64,000 bases of DNA, taken from contig NZ_CP029761.1 in the NCBI RefSeq assembly GCF_006874585.1, forward strand, positions 2,801,001 through 2,865,000, written 5' to 3'. The notes below the pieces were generated by a model, which was not told the origin of the DNA, ran no database searches, and saw only the letters and a list, made by a program, of their open reading frames with translations. Shown piece by piece: positions 45,193-54,465 of the stretch. This DNA is from Sphingomonas sp. IC081. Its GTDB lineage: Bacteria > Pseudomonadota > Alphaproteobacteria > Sphingomonadales > Sphingomonadaceae. A program made the position numbers and the translations under genes. Positions within the stretch are counted from its first letter, which is position 1; each line of letters opens with the position of its first letter.

Positions 45193-47076
45193 ATGCTTGA
45201 TTTCCTAGACAACTGGAGCTTGCCCAAGAAGTTGTGGGCTGCCTTCTCCATCATCAATCTCATGATCGCCGCTGTCGGCATCAACGGCTACCTGGCCACC
45301 CGGGAGCTCAACGACATCGCGAAGACCCACGTCGAGAAGGGCATCGGCGGGATGTCCGCGCTGGTCGACGTCATCAGCGACGTCAAGGAGCTGCGGATCG
45401 TCGTCTACAGCTACTACAACGCCGCCAGCACCGAGGACGCCGCCAAGCTGCGCGACCGCCTTGCCAAGGGTGAAGACGCGCTGGCCAAGTCGATCGACGC
45501 TTTCGACGCCGTCGCCGATCCGGCCTTCGAATCCGACATCGCCCTGCTGCGCCGCAACGCACAGACGCTGAAGGACGTCAACAAGCGCACGTTCGACTTG
45601 CGCACCAGCGGCGATTTCCCCGGCGCGATGGCGATGATCAAGAAGGAGGGCAAGGCCGCCTCGCACGACACCATCGAACAGACCGAAAAGCTGATCGACA
45701 CCCTGCGTGAGCGCACTGCCGCCAAGGCCGCGGACGGCGATGCCACCGCCGCGCAGGCGACCTTCCTCGCCATCGCGCTGGCCGGCATCAGCATGGCCGG
45801 CATCGTCCTGATCTGGCTGCTGATCAACCGCTCGGTCGCCGCGCCGATGACGCGCATCGCCCATGTCACCACCTCGCTGGCCGAAGGCGGCCATGTCGAG
45901 GTGCCCTACCGCGAACGCGGCGACGAGATCGGCGAGATCGCCGAGGCGGTCGAGCAGTTCCGCGTTGCCGCCGAAGGGCGCGCCGAGATCGACGCCCGCA
46001 ATGCGCAGGAGCAGGAAGTGGTCACCACCACGCTGCGCGCCAGCCTCCAGGCGATCAGCGAGGGGGACCTCACCCAGTCGATCAAGGCCGAGTTCCCGCC
46101 CGCCTATGCCGAACTGAAGACCAACTTCAACTCGGCCGTCGGCGCCTTGCGTGACCTCATCGGCGCGGTGACCGAAAGCACCCACGCCATCCGCACCGGC
46201 TCCAGCGAGATCGCCCAGGCCTCCGAAGACCTGGCCCGCCGCACCGAAAGCAATGCGGCGAGCCTCGAGGAAACCTCGGCGGCGATCACCCAGATGGACG
46301 GCCGCCTGCGCGCCACCGCCTCGGCGGCGGGGCGCACCGTGGAGCGGGCCGACGGCGCCATGGGCGTGGTCGAATCCGGCCGCTCGATCGCCGACGAGGC
46401 GGTCCAGGCGATGGGCCGCGTCAGCGAGAGCGCCAAGGGCATCGACTCGGTGATCGAGGGCCTCGACAAGATCGCCTTCCAGACCCGCGTGCTCGCCATG
46501 AACGCCGCCGTCGAGGCGGGCCGGGCCGGTGATGCGGGCCGCGGTTTCGCGGTCGTGGCCGACCTCGTCTCGGCGCTGGCGATGCGCTCGGAAGAGGAAG
46601 CCAAGCGCGCCCGCGAACAGCTCACCGCAACCCAGACCGACATCGGCACCGCCGTGGAAGCGGTGCAGCGGGTCGACGGCGCCCTGCAGAACATCTCGGG
46701 CGACGTTTCCGAGGTGCATTCGCTGCTCAGCAACATCGCCACCGACAACCAGGCGCAGTCCTCGACGATCACCCAGATCAGCGCCGCGATCGGCACGATG
46801 GACCAGGCGACCCAGCAGAACGCGGCGATGGTCGAGGAGACCTCGGCCGCGGCGCGCAACCTGAACAGCGAGGTGACCGCGCTGGCCGACCGTGCGGCGA
46901 TGTTCCGGGTGAGCGGCGAAGTGGCCGGCTACAAGCCGCGCGCCGCCGCGCCCGCTCCGGCTCCCGCGCCGCGCGCGGTGCCGGCCGCGATCACCACCAG
47001 CCAGGTCGCCCCGGTCCGCAAGGCGGCCCCCGTCGCGCTCGCCACCGGCCAGGACGACGACTGGATGGACTTCTAG
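45193..47076 (+). CDS. Methyl-accepting chemotaxis protein with C-terminal WxxF pentapeptide
   Basis: A 627-residue chemoreceptor. First membrane helix near residue 18 ([19 protein letters not shown]), a four-helix-bundle type periplasmic sensor ([20 protein letters not shown]), a second helix ([21 protein letters not shown]) and HAMP precede the coiled coil. The hairpin tip is [20 protein letters not shown], an altered version of the usual tip (Arg-Val for Asn-Leu, Gly for Ala). The protein ends in a linker of Ala/Pro and DDDWMDF; DWMDF has the xWxxF form of CheR-tethering pentapeptides. ATG at 45193 was selected, as the N-terminal cytoplasmic part is short in this class. Own terminator at 47175. 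Confidence 0.92.
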   Translation: MLDFLDNWSLPKKLWAAFSIINLMIAAVGINGYLATRELNDIAKTHVEKGIGGMSALVDVISDVKELRIVVYSYYNAASTEDAAKLRDRLAKGEDALAKSIDAFDAVADPAFESDIALLRRNAQTLKDVNKRTFDLRTSGDFPGAMAMIKKEGKAASHDTIEQTEKLIDTLRERTAAKAADGDATAAQATFLAIALAGISMAGIVLIWLLINRSVAAPMTRIAHVTTSLAEGGHVEVPYRERGDEIGEIAEAVEQFRVAAEGRAEIDARNAQEQEVVTTTLRASLQAISEGDLTQSIKAEFPPAYAELKTNFNSAVGALRDLIGAVTESTHAIRTGSSEIAQASEDLARRTESNAASLEETSAAITQMDGRLRATASAAGRTVERADGAMGVVESGRSIADEAVQAMGRVSESAKGIDSVIEGLDKIAFQTRVLAMNAAVEAGRAGDAGRGFAVVADLVSALAMRSEEEAKRAREQLTATQTDIGTAVEAVQRVDGALQNISGDVSEVHSLLSNIATDNQAQSSTITQISAAIGTMDQATQQNAAMVEETSAAARNLNSEVTALADRAAMFRVSGEVAGYKPRAAAPAPAPAPRAVPAAITTSQVAPVRKAAPVALATGQDDDWMDF

Positions 47077-47135
47077 AGCGCTTTCCGATCCGGCCGCATC
47101 GGATCGATCGCTCCACGATTGTGATGCCACGCACG

Positions 47136-47168
47136 TCATGGCCGGTCTGGGTGCAAGACCGGCCATGA
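47136..47168. repeat. Perfect 13-bp inverted repeat before the terminator
   Basis: TCATGGCCGGTCT (47136-47148) and AGACCGGCCATGA (47156-47168) with a seven-base loop. It lies just upstream of the GC-rich terminator in the MCP 3' region and could be a second hairpin or a protein-binding palindrome. Confidence 0.6.
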
Positions 47169-47174
47169 TCTTCC

Positions 47175-47207
47175 AAGGGCCGCCCCGTTCCCCGGGGCGG
47201 CCCTTTT
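47175..47207 (+). terminator. Strong intrinsic terminator after the second MCP
   Basis: AAGGGCCGCCCCG (47175-47187), loop TTCC, CGGGGCGGCCCTT (47192-47204), then TTT. The T run favours the plus strand. It sits against the end of the convergent cob operon. Confidence 0.9.
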
Positions 47208-47209
47208 TG

Positions 47210-47716
47210 CTACTTCAACTTCAGCGGCAGTCCGGCGGCGACAAACACCACATTGTCGGCAACCGCGGCGACCTGCTGGTTGAGGCGCCCCGCCTCGTCG
47301 CGAAAGGCGCGGCCCAACGGGGTTTCCGGCACCAGCCCGAGCCCCACCTCGTTCGCCACCAGCGCAAGCGGCACCGGGCAATCGGCAATCGCCCGGCACA
47401 GCGCGTCGAACTGCGGGGCCAACGTCATTTCGGCCATCATCAGGTTCGACAGCCACAGCGTCAGGCAATCGACAAGGATCGCGTCCGCCTCCCGCGAGGC
47501 GCGGGCGATGGCGCCGGTGAGGTCGAGCGGCGCCTCGATGGTGGTCCAGCGCTCGCCCCGGTCTGCCTGGTGGAGCGCGATGCGCGCCGCCATCTCGTCG
47601 TCGAAGGCCTGCCCGGTCGCCACATAGGCGAGACGGCCCGCCACCACCTCGATCCAGCCTTGCGCATGGCGGCTCTTGCCCGAACGCGCGCCGCCCAGAA
47701 CAAACGTGCTGATCAT
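47210..47716 (-). CDS. cobU: Adenosylcobinamide kinase/guanylyltransferase
   Basis: A bifunctional enzyme (CobU/CobP) that phosphorylates adenosylcobinamide and transfers GMP from GTP to it, in the nucleotide-loop assembly of cobalamin. The 168-residue product begins [18 protein letters not shown] (P-loop near residues 8-15) and has [27 protein letters not shown] and [13 protein letters not shown], family blocks. [17 protein letters not shown] is the C-terminal signature. ATG at 47716 overlaps the cobQ stop (ATGA). Last gene of the operon. The frame upstream to 47893 is within cobQ. Confidence 0.95.
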   Translation of the reverse strand: MISTFVLGGARSGKSRHAQGWIEVVAGRLAYVATGQAFDDEMAARIALHQADRGERWTTIEAPLDLTGAIARASREADAILVDCLTLWLSNLMMAEMTLAPQFDALCRAIADCPVPLALVANEVGLGLVPETPLGRAFRDEAGRLNQQVAAVADNVVFVAAGLPLKLK

Positions 47717-49167
47717 CGGGCCATCTCCGTCAGGGCAAGGAGGCCGTCGATGTCGAGATGCGCCTCCATGGCCCCTGCCAGTTCGTCGAGCGCGGCATCG
47801 ACTTCGGCATGATGATCGCGCCGGTCGCTTGCCGCGCCGAGCCGGGCCAGCAATTGCGCACGCAGATCGGTCGAGGCGAGCAGGCCGTGGCAATAAGTTC
47901 CCAGCACGCGGCCAGCGGCATCGCGCGCACCGTCCGCACGCTCATCCGCCAGCATCGCCAGCGGCGCACCGGAATGCCGGGTGGTCACGCCCATGTGCAT
48001 CTCGTAACCCTCGAAGCGGGCGCCCAGCGCCTCGCCCGATACGGTCCGCAGCGCCTTGGCCGGACCCAGCACCGTGGTCACGTCGAGCAGGCCGAGCCCG
48101 GCCGTCTCGCCGGGCTGGCCCTCGATCCCCAGCGGGTCGGCGATAGTCCTGCCGAGCATCTGGAATCCGCCGCAGATACCCAGGATCATGCCGCCGCGCC
48201 GATAGTGCGCCAGGATGTCGATGTCCCAGCCCTCGGCCCTCAGGAACGCGAGATCGGCCATTGTCGCCTTGGAGCCCGGCAGCACGATCAGCGCCGCTTC
48301 GGCCGGGATCGGCGTGCCCGGCGGGATCATCGCCACCTCCACGCCGCTTTCCTGCCGGAGCGGATCAAGATCGTCGAAATTGGCGATGCGCGGCAGGATC
48401 GGGCAGGCCACGAGACACTTTCCCGAGGCGCCGCCCAGCCCGCGTTCGAGCACCACGGCATCCTCGCTCGGCAGGCGGCCGACCGCGCTTTGCCATGGCA
48501 GCACGCCGTAGCCGCGCCAGCCCGAACGCTGCGCGATGGCGGCATAGCCGTCCGCGAAAAGGGCCGGATCGCCGCGAAACTTGTTGATGAGGAAACCGCG
48601 GATCTGGGCGGCATCGTCAGGCGCGATCACCGCGCGGGTGCCGACCAGCGAGGCGATCACCCCGCCGCGGTCGATATCGCCGATCAGCACGACCGGCACG
48701 TCGGCCTCGCGCGCAAAACCCATGTTGGCAATGTCGCCCGCGCGCAAGTTGATCTCGGCAGGTGAGCCCGCGCCTTCGACCACCACGAGGTCGCAGCGCG
48801 CCTCCAGCCGCCGGTAGCTGGCCATGACTTCGGGCAGCAGAGTGCGCCGCGCCTCGCGGAAATTGGTGCTTCCCAGCGTGCCGCGCACCTGCCCGTGAAC
48901 AACCAGCTGCGAGGTGCAGTCGGCCTGGGGCTTGAGCAGCACCGGGTTCATGTCGACATGCAGCGGCGCCCGCGCCGCCAGCGCCTGGAGCGCCTGAGCG
49001 CGGCCGATCTCACCGCCCTCGGGGGTGACGGCGGCGTTGTTGGACATGTTCTGCGGCTTGAACGGCAGCACTTTGAGCCCGCGATTGGACAAGGCCCGGC
49101 ACAGCCCCGCCACGAGCACCGACTTGCCGACGTCCGAGCCGGTCCCCTGCAACATCAAACCTGCCAT
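47713..49167 (-). CDS. cobQ: Cobyric acid synthase
   Basis: An ATP-dependent amidotransferase that adds four amide groups to adenosylcobyrinic acid a,c-diamide using glutamine. The 484-residue product starts [20 protein letters not shown] (P-loop-like GTGSDVGKS) and has [11 protein letters not shown], then a class I glutaminase domain with the Cys in [13 protein letters not shown] and His in [14 protein letters not shown] at 49167 lies in the end of cobD (13-bp overlap); its stop overlaps cobU. The long open frame further up is inside cobD. Confidence 0.96.
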   Translation of the reverse strand: MAGLMLQGTGSDVGKSVLVAGLCRALSNRGLKVLPFKPQNMSNNAAVTPEGGEIGRAQALQALAARAPLHVDMNPVLLKPQADCTSQLVVHGQVRGTLGSTNFREARRTLLPEVMASYRRLEARCDLVVVEGAGSPAEINLRAGDIANMGFAREADVPVVLIGDIDRGGVIASLVGTRAVIAPDDAAQIRGFLINKFRGDPALFADGYAAIAQRSGWRGYGVLPWQSAVGRLPSEDAVVLERGLGGASGKCLVACPILPRIANFDDLDPLRQESGVEVAMIPPGTPIPAEAALIVLPGSKATMADLAFLRAEGWDIDILAHYRRGGMILGICGGFQMLGRTIADPLGIEGQPGETAGLGLLDVTTVLGPAKALRTVSGEALGARFEGYEMHMGVTTRHSGAPLAMLADERADGARDAAGRVLGTYCHGLLASTDLRAQLLARLGAASDRRDHHAEVDAALDELAGAMEAHLDIDGLLALTEMAR

Positions 49168-50108
49168 GCGCTCCCCGCGATTCCCAAGATCAATGCCCCT
49201 GATGCCAGCACCGCGCAGGCGCGCCGATAGACGCCCAGCGCCCGCCGCAAGTCGGCGGCCCCCGCCTCGCCGCCCTCCCGGCCGATCCACGGCTTTTCGG
49301 CCGTTACACCGTCGTACCGCACCGGCCCCGCCAGCCTCACGCCGAGCACGCCTGCCATCGCCGCCTCGGGCCATCCGGCATTGGGCGAGGCATGCAGCGC
49401 ATGGTCGCGCAGCATGGTGCCCCAGCCGCCCCCGCCAACCAGGCAAAGCAGCAGCCCCGCCAGCCGCGCCGGGATCAGGTTGACCAGATCGTCGATCCGC
49501 GCCGCCGCCCAGCCATAAGCGCGCAGCGGCTCCTCGGGATGGCCGATCAGGCTGTCCGCCGTGTTGATCGCCTTGTAGGCCCAGACGCCGGGCAGACCGC
49601 CCAGCACAAGCCAGAACAGCGGCGCTGCGACACCGTCGCAAAAACTCTCGGCAAGGCTCTCGATCGCGGCGCGGGCCACCCCGGCCTCGTCGAGTTCCCG
49701 CGTCTCGCGCCCGACGATCATGCCGACGCGGCGGCGCGCGGCGACCAGGTCGCCCGCCTCCAGCGCCGCCAGCACCGGGGACACGTGATCGTCGAGGCTG
49801 CGTGCGGCCAGCGCCGGCCAGGCCAGCAGCGCCAGCACCGCCCAGGCCCAATGGCCCGCCAGCGCGCGGACACCGAGGACCGCCAGCGCGCTCATGCAGG
49901 CCGCCGTACCGATCAGCGCCAGCATCGCCGCAAGGCCCGCCAGCCGCCGCTGCCAATCCGGCCGGGCAGGACGGTTGAGCGCCCGCTCGCAGCCGGTGAT
50001 GATCCTCGCAAAAAGCCCGACCGGATGGCCGATACGGGCATGGAGGCTGGACGGCCAGCCGAGCGCGCCCTCGAGCGCCATGGCGGCGAGGATCGTCGGC
50101 TCAGCCAT
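49155..50108 (-). CDS. cobD: Adenosylcobinamide-phosphate synthase (CobD/CbiB)
   Basis: A membrane enzyme that attaches (R)-1-amino-2-propanol phosphate (or the amine) to adenosylcobyric acid. The 317-residue product begins [21 protein letters not shown] and has the block [49 protein letters not shown] and [22 protein letters not shown], all of the CbiB family, with four to five hydrophobic helices. ATG at 50108 overlaps the preceding gene's stop by eight bases. Note that in older naming cobD also labels the decarboxylase found here as cobC. Confidence 0.94.
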   Translation of the reverse strand: MAEPTILAAMALEGALGWPSSLHARIGHPVGLFARIITGCERALNRPARPDWQRRLAGLAAMLALIGTAACMSALAVLGVRALAGHWAWAVLALLAWPALAARSLDDHVSPVLAALEAGDLVAARRRVGMIVGRETRELDEAGVARAAIESLAESFCDGVAAPLFWLVLGGLPGVWAYKAINTADSLIGHPEEPLRAYGWAAARIDDLVNLIPARLAGLLLCLVGGGGWGTMLRDHALHASPNAGWPEAAMAGVLGVRLAGPVRYDGVTAEKPWIGREGGEAGAADLRRALGVYRRACAVLASGALILGIAGSAWQV

Positions 50109-51099
50109 TGTGCAGGGCCCGATCCAACCGGGCCAGGGCGGCAGGGTCGGCAGGCACGCCGAAGCGCAGCCAACCGGGGAACTCGGCGAAAGGCCGCACG
50201 AGGATGCGGGCGCGAGCAAGGCGTTCGAACAGCTCGGCCGCGCGGCAGCCGGTGACGAGCCGGAACAGCGGACAGGCGCCCTCTGCCACCAGCCCATGGC
50301 GCGCCAGCACGGCATCGAGCGCGGCGGCGCGCCCCGGCAACTCGGCGCGCGTTGCCGCGATCCAGGCCGCATCGCCATAAGCCGCCGTGCCGATCGCCAG
50401 CGCGCCTGCGTGGAGCGGCCAGCTGCCCATTGCCGCGCGCAGCTTCGCCAGGATCGGCGGCGGTGCCAGCACAAAACCCAGCCGCACCCCGGCCAGGCCG
50501 AAAAACTTGCCGAAGGAACGCAGCACGATCAGCCTGCCCTCGGGCCGCACTGCCGCAACAAGGCTGGCTTGCGGCGCGCAGTCGCCAAAGGCCTCGTCGA
50601 CGATCAGCCAGCCGCCACGCCCGGCGATCCGGTCCGCCCAGCCGCACAGCGCCTCGGGCGAGTGCAATACGCCATCGGGATTGCCCGGATTGGCGATGAC
50701 ACAGGTTTCCGCCGCCGCCGCGACCTCGCCAAACCGGACGGGACAAGACACTGCGAAGGCCTCGACATGGCTGCGGTAGCTCGGCACCGGCGCCCGCCCC
50801 GGCAGATCGAGGATCCGCGCCAGCAGCCGCAGCGCCGCCTCGCTGCCCGGCACCGCACAGCACTGCGCCGGATCGGCCCCGAAATGCCGCGCCGCCACCG
50901 CTTCGAGCGCGGCGAGCACAGCAGGATCGGGCAAGGCGTGCCAGTCCGGAGCGAACGCCTGCGGCACCGGCCACGGCGCGGGATTGAGCCCGGTCGAGAG
51001 GTCCAGCCAGTCCTCGGCAGCGCCGCCGAACAGCCGCGCGGCCTCGGCCAGGCGGCCGCCGTGGTGGAGGAAATGGTCGATCACCGGCTCGCCGCTCAC
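50101..51099 (-). CDS. cobC: Threonine-phosphate decarboxylase-like PLP enzyme (CobC type)
   Basis: A PLP enzyme related to histidinol-phosphate aminotransferase that decarboxylates L-threonine phosphate to (R)-1-amino-2-propanol phosphate for the cobalamin nucleotide loop. The 332-residue product starts IDHFLHHGGRLAEAARLFG and has DWLDLSTGLNPAPWP, VIANPGNPDGVL, the PLP Asp in LIVDEAFGDC and the Lys in LRSFGKFFGLAGVRLG. GTG at 51099 overlaps the cobS stop (GTGA); a second GTG lies five codons later. Context fixes the role. Confidence 0.92.
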   Translation of the reverse strand: MSGEPVIDHFLHHGGRLAEAARLFGGAAEDWLDLSTGLNPAPWPVPQAFAPDWHALPDPAVLAALEAVAARHFGADPAQCCAVPGSEAALRLLARILDLPGRAPVPSYRSHVEAFAVSCPVRFGEVAAAAETCVIANPGNPDGVLHSPEALCGWADRIAGRGGWLIVDEAFGDCAPQASLVAAVRPEGRLIVLRSFGKFFGLAGVRLGFVLAPPPILAKLRAAMGSWPLHAGALAIGTAAYGDAAWIAATRAELPGRAAALDAVLARHGLVAEGACPLFRLVTGCRAAELFERLARARILVRPFAEFPGWLRFGVPADPAALARLDRALHNG

Positions 51100-51824
51100 C
51101 GGATCAGCACCAGCGCGGCGAGCAGCGCGGTCTCGGTCACTTCGATACCGGCGCCGTGGCCGTCGCCCGAAATGCCGCCGATCCGGCTGCGCAGCCACCA
51201 TGCCCAGAGCGGCACCGCGGCAAACAGCGCCAGGAGCGGCGGCGCTACGGCCAGCGCCAGCACCAGCGCCGCCCCGCCCCAGAGGATGACGTGCCGCCAT
51301 TGCACGGCCTTGCGGAACAGGCTGCCGAGCCCCTCGTGCAGCGGCACCAGCAGCAGCGTCCAGGCAAGCGGCGCCATGCGCGCCAGCACCGGCACCAGCA
51401 ACAGGGCCCAGACCTGCCCCGGCCGCAGCGCATGAAGCAGCACCAGCTTCGCGGCGAGCTGCAGGACGATGGCCACCACCGCAAAGCTGCCCACATGCGG
51501 ATCCGCCATGACCGCCGAGATCCGCTCCCGGTCTGCCCCGGCGCTCTTGTGGGCGGCCCCGGCGCCGTCGGCGACATCGCCGAGCCCGTCGAGATGGAGC
51601 GCGCCGGTCACCGCCGTCCACGCCGCCAACCCGGCCAGCGCGGCAATCCAGCCATCGCCCGAGAGCAGGCCCAGCCACCAGCCGAGCGCCACCGCCCCGC
51701 CAACCGCCGCGCCTGCCAGCGGAAACCACAGCATGGCTCCGGCAAAGTCCGCCTCGCCCGCGCGAACCGCGGGCAGCGGCAGCCGGGTGAGGAACTGCAG
51801 CGCCAGGACGATACGGCGGATCAT
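51096..51824 (-). CDS. cobS: Adenosylcobinamide-GDP ribazoletransferase (cobalamin synthase)
   Basis: A membrane enzyme that joins alpha-ribazole (or its phosphate) to adenosylcobinamide-GDP, the last joining step of B12 synthesis. The 242-residue product opens IRRIVLALQFLTRLPLP and carries the diagnostic HLDGLGDVADG and DRERISAVMADPHVGSFAVV blocks. Hydrophobic helices fill the rest and SRIGGISGDGHGA lies near the end. ATG at 51824 was chosen because it starts the family block; an in-frame extension to 51893 reaches into the phosphatase gene. The GTGA overlap leads to cobC. Confidence 0.94.
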   Translation of the reverse strand: MIRRIVLALQFLTRLPLPAVRAGEADFAGAMLWFPLAGAAVGGAVALGWWLGLLSGDGWIAALAGLAAWTAVTGALHLDGLGDVADGAGAAHKSAGADRERISAVMADPHVGSFAVVAIVLQLAAKLVLLHALRPGQVWALLLVPVLARMAPLAWTLLLVPLHEGLGSLFRKAVQWRHVILWGGAALVLALAVAPPLLALFAAVPLWAWWLRSRIGGISGDGHGAGIEVTETALLAALVLIR

Positions 51825-51834
51825 GAGCGCCGGA

Positions 51835-52419
51835 TCATGAGCGGCCGCCATCCAGCGCAACGATCTGCGCAGCAGAGATCCGCCCTTCGCCATCGGGCCA
51901 GAGGCGCAGGCTCAGCACCGCGCAATAGGCAAATTCGAACGCCCATATCTGGCGGTGATCAAAACCGAACAGCACCGCCAGCGCCGCCCGCATGGCCCCG
52001 CCGTGGGTGACCACGAGGGTGTCGCGGGAGATCCCGCACAGGGCCTCGTTGACCCGCAGGCACAGCTGCGACCAGCGTTCCCCGCGCGGCGGCGCGCAGA
52101 GATCGGGATCGTCCCAGAAGGCGGCCTGCAACGAAGGGTCGAGGTCGTGCGGCGAAAGCCCGTCCCAGTCGCCGAAATCGAGTTCGCGCCAGCGCCGGTC
52201 GGCCCGGTGCGTCGCCCCGCGGGCATGCGCGATCTGCCGCGCGGGGACTTTCGCCCGCGCCAGATCGGACGAGAGGACTTGCGCGAATGCCAGGTGTTCG
52301 GCGCGCAGCATGCAGCGCGCCACGCCCGCCGGGGTCGGCGGATCGTCGCGGTGCCCCAGCATGAGCCCCGGTTCGCGCGGGGCGCCGTGGCGCATCAGGT
52401 GGACAAGGATGCCGTTCAT
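51835..52419 (-). CDS. Histidine phosphatase, probable alpha-ribazole phosphatase
   Basis: A 194-residue phosphoglycerate-mutase-type phosphatase. The phospho-accepting His11 is in LVHLMRHGAPREPG and the second His in LVVTHGGAMRAAL; RELDFGDWDG is the family middle. In this operon it most likely removes phosphate from alpha-ribazole 5'-phosphate before or after CobS action. ATG at 52419 chosen because the RHG motif must be close to the start; an extension to 52446 is possible. It starts 36 bp after the cobT stop and ends 10 bp before cobS. Confidence 0.9.
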   Translation of the reverse strand: MNGILVHLMRHGAPREPGLMLGHRDDPPTPAGVARCMLRAEHLAFAQVLSSDLARAKVPARQIAHARGATHRADRRWRELDFGDWDGLSPHDLDPSLQAAFWDDPDLCAPPRGERWSQLCLRVNEALCGISRDTLVVTHGGAMRAALAVLFGFDHRQIWAFEFAYCAVLSLRLWPDGEGRISAAQIVALDGGRS

Positions 52420-52455
52420 GCAGCCCCGCTCATGCCGCCACCTCACGCTGTCGCC

Positions 52456-53505
52456 TCATGCTGTCGCCTTTCCGGCGACCAGAGCTTCGGCAAAGGTCGC
52501 CATGCCGGCATGGGCGGCCAGCGCCGAACGCACGATCTGCGTCGCCACCGCCGCGCCCGATCCCTCGCCCAGCCGCATGCCGAGATGCAGCAGCGGATCC
52601 AGCCCGAGCCTGTCCAGCAGCCGCACGTGCCCCGCCTCGGCCGAGCAATGGGCGGCCAGGCAGTGGTCGAGCGCCGCGCCATTGTCGGCCATGAGCGGCG
52701 CCACGGCGGCGCAGCAGATGAACCCGTCGAGCAGCACCGGCACGCGGTAATGGCGCGCGGCCAGCACGGCCCCTGCCATCGCCGCGATCTCGCGTCCGCC
52801 GAGCCGGCGCAGCGTCTCGAAGGCATCGCGCGGCGCACCGTCATGGCACGCCAGCGCCGCCGCCACCGCCGCCGCCTTGCGGGCAAGGCCGTCATCGTCG
52901 AGTCCGGTGCCGCGCCCGGTCCAGTCCTGCGCCGCACCGCCGAACACCTTGGCGCAAAGCGCGGCGGCCGGCGTGGTATTGCCGATACCCATCTCGCCCA
53001 CGAACAACAGGTCGCTGCCGGGACGCACGGCCGCCGCGCCGATGTTGAGCGCGGCCAGACACTCGCCCTCGCTCAAGGCCGGCTCCACGGTGATGTCGCC
53101 GGTCGGCCGGTCGAGATCGATGGGAACAACCGCAAGCTCGGCACCGCAGGCGGCGGTCAGCGCATTGATCGCGGCGCCGCCGTTCTCGAAATTGGCGACC
53201 ATCTGGCGGGTGACTTCGGGCGGATAGGCGCTCACCCCGCGCGCGGCAACGCCGTGGTTGCCGGCAAAGATCACCGCCTGGATACGCTCGGCTTGCGGAA
53301 GTTCCCGGCCCTGCCAGCCGGCCATGAACACCGCGATCTCCTCCAGCCGCCCGAGCGAACCGGCGGGCTTGGTGAGGCTGGCCTGGCGCCCGCGCGCCGC
53401 CTCCAGTGCGGCATCATCGGGGACGGGAAGACCGGCCAGCGCGGCGGCAAAGGCGGCGCGGCCGGCAAACATCGGGGGGGTAGCCGAGGCAGTGGGCATG
53501 CTCAT
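52456..53505 (-). CDS. cobT: Nicotinate-nucleotide--dimethylbenzimidazole phosphoribosyltransferase
   Basis: Transfers phosphoribose from nicotinate mononucleotide to 5,6-dimethylbenzimidazole, giving alpha-ribazole phosphate. The 349-residue product has the family blocks SLTKPAGSLGRLEEIAVFMAGW, VIFAGNHGVAARGVSAYP, LLFVGEMGIGNTTPAAAL and DPLLHLGMRLGEGSGAAVA, where the catalytic Glu is in the last. ATG at 53505 overlaps the DUF1636 stop (ATGA), coupling the two. The first residues, MSMPTASATPP, are disordered. Confidence 0.95.
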   Translation of the reverse strand: MSMPTASATPPMFAGRAAFAAALAGLPVPDDAALEAARGRQASLTKPAGSLGRLEEIAVFMAGWQGRELPQAERIQAVIFAGNHGVAARGVSAYPPEVTRQMVANFENGGAAINALTAACGAELAVVPIDLDRPTGDITVEPALSEGECLAALNIGAAAVRPGSDLLFVGEMGIGNTTPAAALCAKVFGGAAQDWTGRGTGLDDDGLARKAAAVAAALACHDGAPRDAFETLRRLGGREIAAMAGAVLAARHYRVPVLLDGFICCAAVAPLMADNGAALDHCLAAHCSAEAGHVRLLDRLGLDPLLHLGMRLGEGSGAAVATQIVRSALAAHAGMATFAEALVAGKATA

Positions 53506-53909
53506 GCGGGCAGGAACCCTTCAGGGGGAGTGCGGGTGATGAAATGGCCTTTCACGCCTTCCGGCCACTGGCGATAGGGTACCTGCCCTTCGGCGCTTTC
53601 ACCATGACGCAAGGCATAGTCGAGAATCGCGCGGGCGGCCTCCTCGCCGGGTTCGAAATCGCCCAGCACGTAGCCCAGCTTGCCCGGCGCGCGGATGTGC
53701 ACGGTGCAATGGCGCTGGCAGGCGAACAGGCAGGCCATCTCCTGCACCGCGACCGCCTGCAGGGCGGGATCCTCGGCCTGGAGCGCCCGCATCGCCTCGG
53801 CCAGCAGCGCGCCGCCGCGCCGCCCTTGCCCGTCCTCGCGCGCATCGGCCGAAAGGCGGCAGGTGTTGCAGACGACCACCGAAGGGCCGGGCTCGACCGG
53901 GGTCAGCAT
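53502..53909 (-). CDS. DUF1636 family protein, first gene of the cob operon
   Basis: A 135-residue cytoplasmic protein with cysteine motifs: VCNTCRLSADA near residue 17, and CLFACQRHC in the middle, with the pattern of a metal or iron-sulfur site similar to thioredoxin-like ferredoxins. The family often lies with cobalamin genes and may deliver metal or electrons; no function is established. It starts at 53909, chosen because the family block VVVCNTC follows shortly; its upstream frame is open further but covers only leader sequence. Overlaps cobT by four bases. The riboswitch lies 287 bp upstream. Confidence 0.85.
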   Translation of the reverse strand: MLTPVEPGPSVVVCNTCRLSADAREDGQGRRGGALLAEAMRALQAEDPALQAVAVQEMACLFACQRHCTVHIRAPGKLGYVLGDFEPGEEAARAILDYALRHGESAEGQVPYRQWPEGVKGHFITRTPPEGFLPA

Positions 53910-54465
53910 CGGCAGATACTCCCCGCGCCAAAACAGCAATCGATTTCGGCGCATGCACCGATGGGGCTGACCAGAACACGACAGTTCACGGAGTTTCCTT
54001 CCCGCTCGCGACATCGAATGCCCCTTCGGGTCGGCGATCGGGCAAAGGACGGATCGGCAGGGTCCCGGTGCATGGGCACCGCGCGACAGGCCGCGTCCCC
54101 CGCCCGGGCGCTTGGCCGGCGGAGCAATGGCTGTCGCTCCGCGAGGGAAACTCCCCCGTCCGTCCGGCACACCCTGTCCCGACGAAGAACGACCGCGACG
54201 GGCAGGTCTCCTGGCTCACGGGTCAGGGCCGGTCCGGCCGCCTTCTCAGGAAACCTTGCCAATTGCGCGGCTTGCTTCCCAATGGCGTGTCTGGCCGAAC
54301 GGCTCGCCGCTTACAGTTGCAGGGGCAGCCCGGGCATCTGACCCGCGTTCCCTTTTCATCCCCTTGCGGGGAACCTTTCGCGAGGCCGGCAACTATCGTG
54401 CGGACGGACGGCTGGCAAGTGGGCGAAGCTTGCGCCCTGCGGTGAAGTCCCATAGTCGCCCAACG
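53910..54465. other. 556 bp divergent region cob operon/cobB
   Basis: Holds the cobalamin riboswitch on the minus strand (54196-54404) and a long leader of about 285 bases to DUF1636. A stem GCGGAGC/GCTCCGC lies at 54119-54142. No gene is supported; open frames here have atypical content. The cobB promoter must be in the about 60 bp between the riboswitch 5' end and the cobB ATG, or overlap the riboswitch DNA. Confidence 0.65.
54196..54404 (-). promoter_or_regulatory. Cobalamin (AdoCbl) riboswitch
   Basis: On the minus strand the B12 box AGCCAGGAGACCTGCC (54201-54216) matches the consensus at every position. Upstream are AAAAGGGAACGCGGG, GGGCTGCCCCTGCAACTGTAAG and a GGGAAGCAAGCC stretch, all typical of the aptamer core. 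It should shut down the eight-gene minus-strand operon when adenosylcobalamin is high. The 5' boundary is approximate. Confidence 0.93.
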
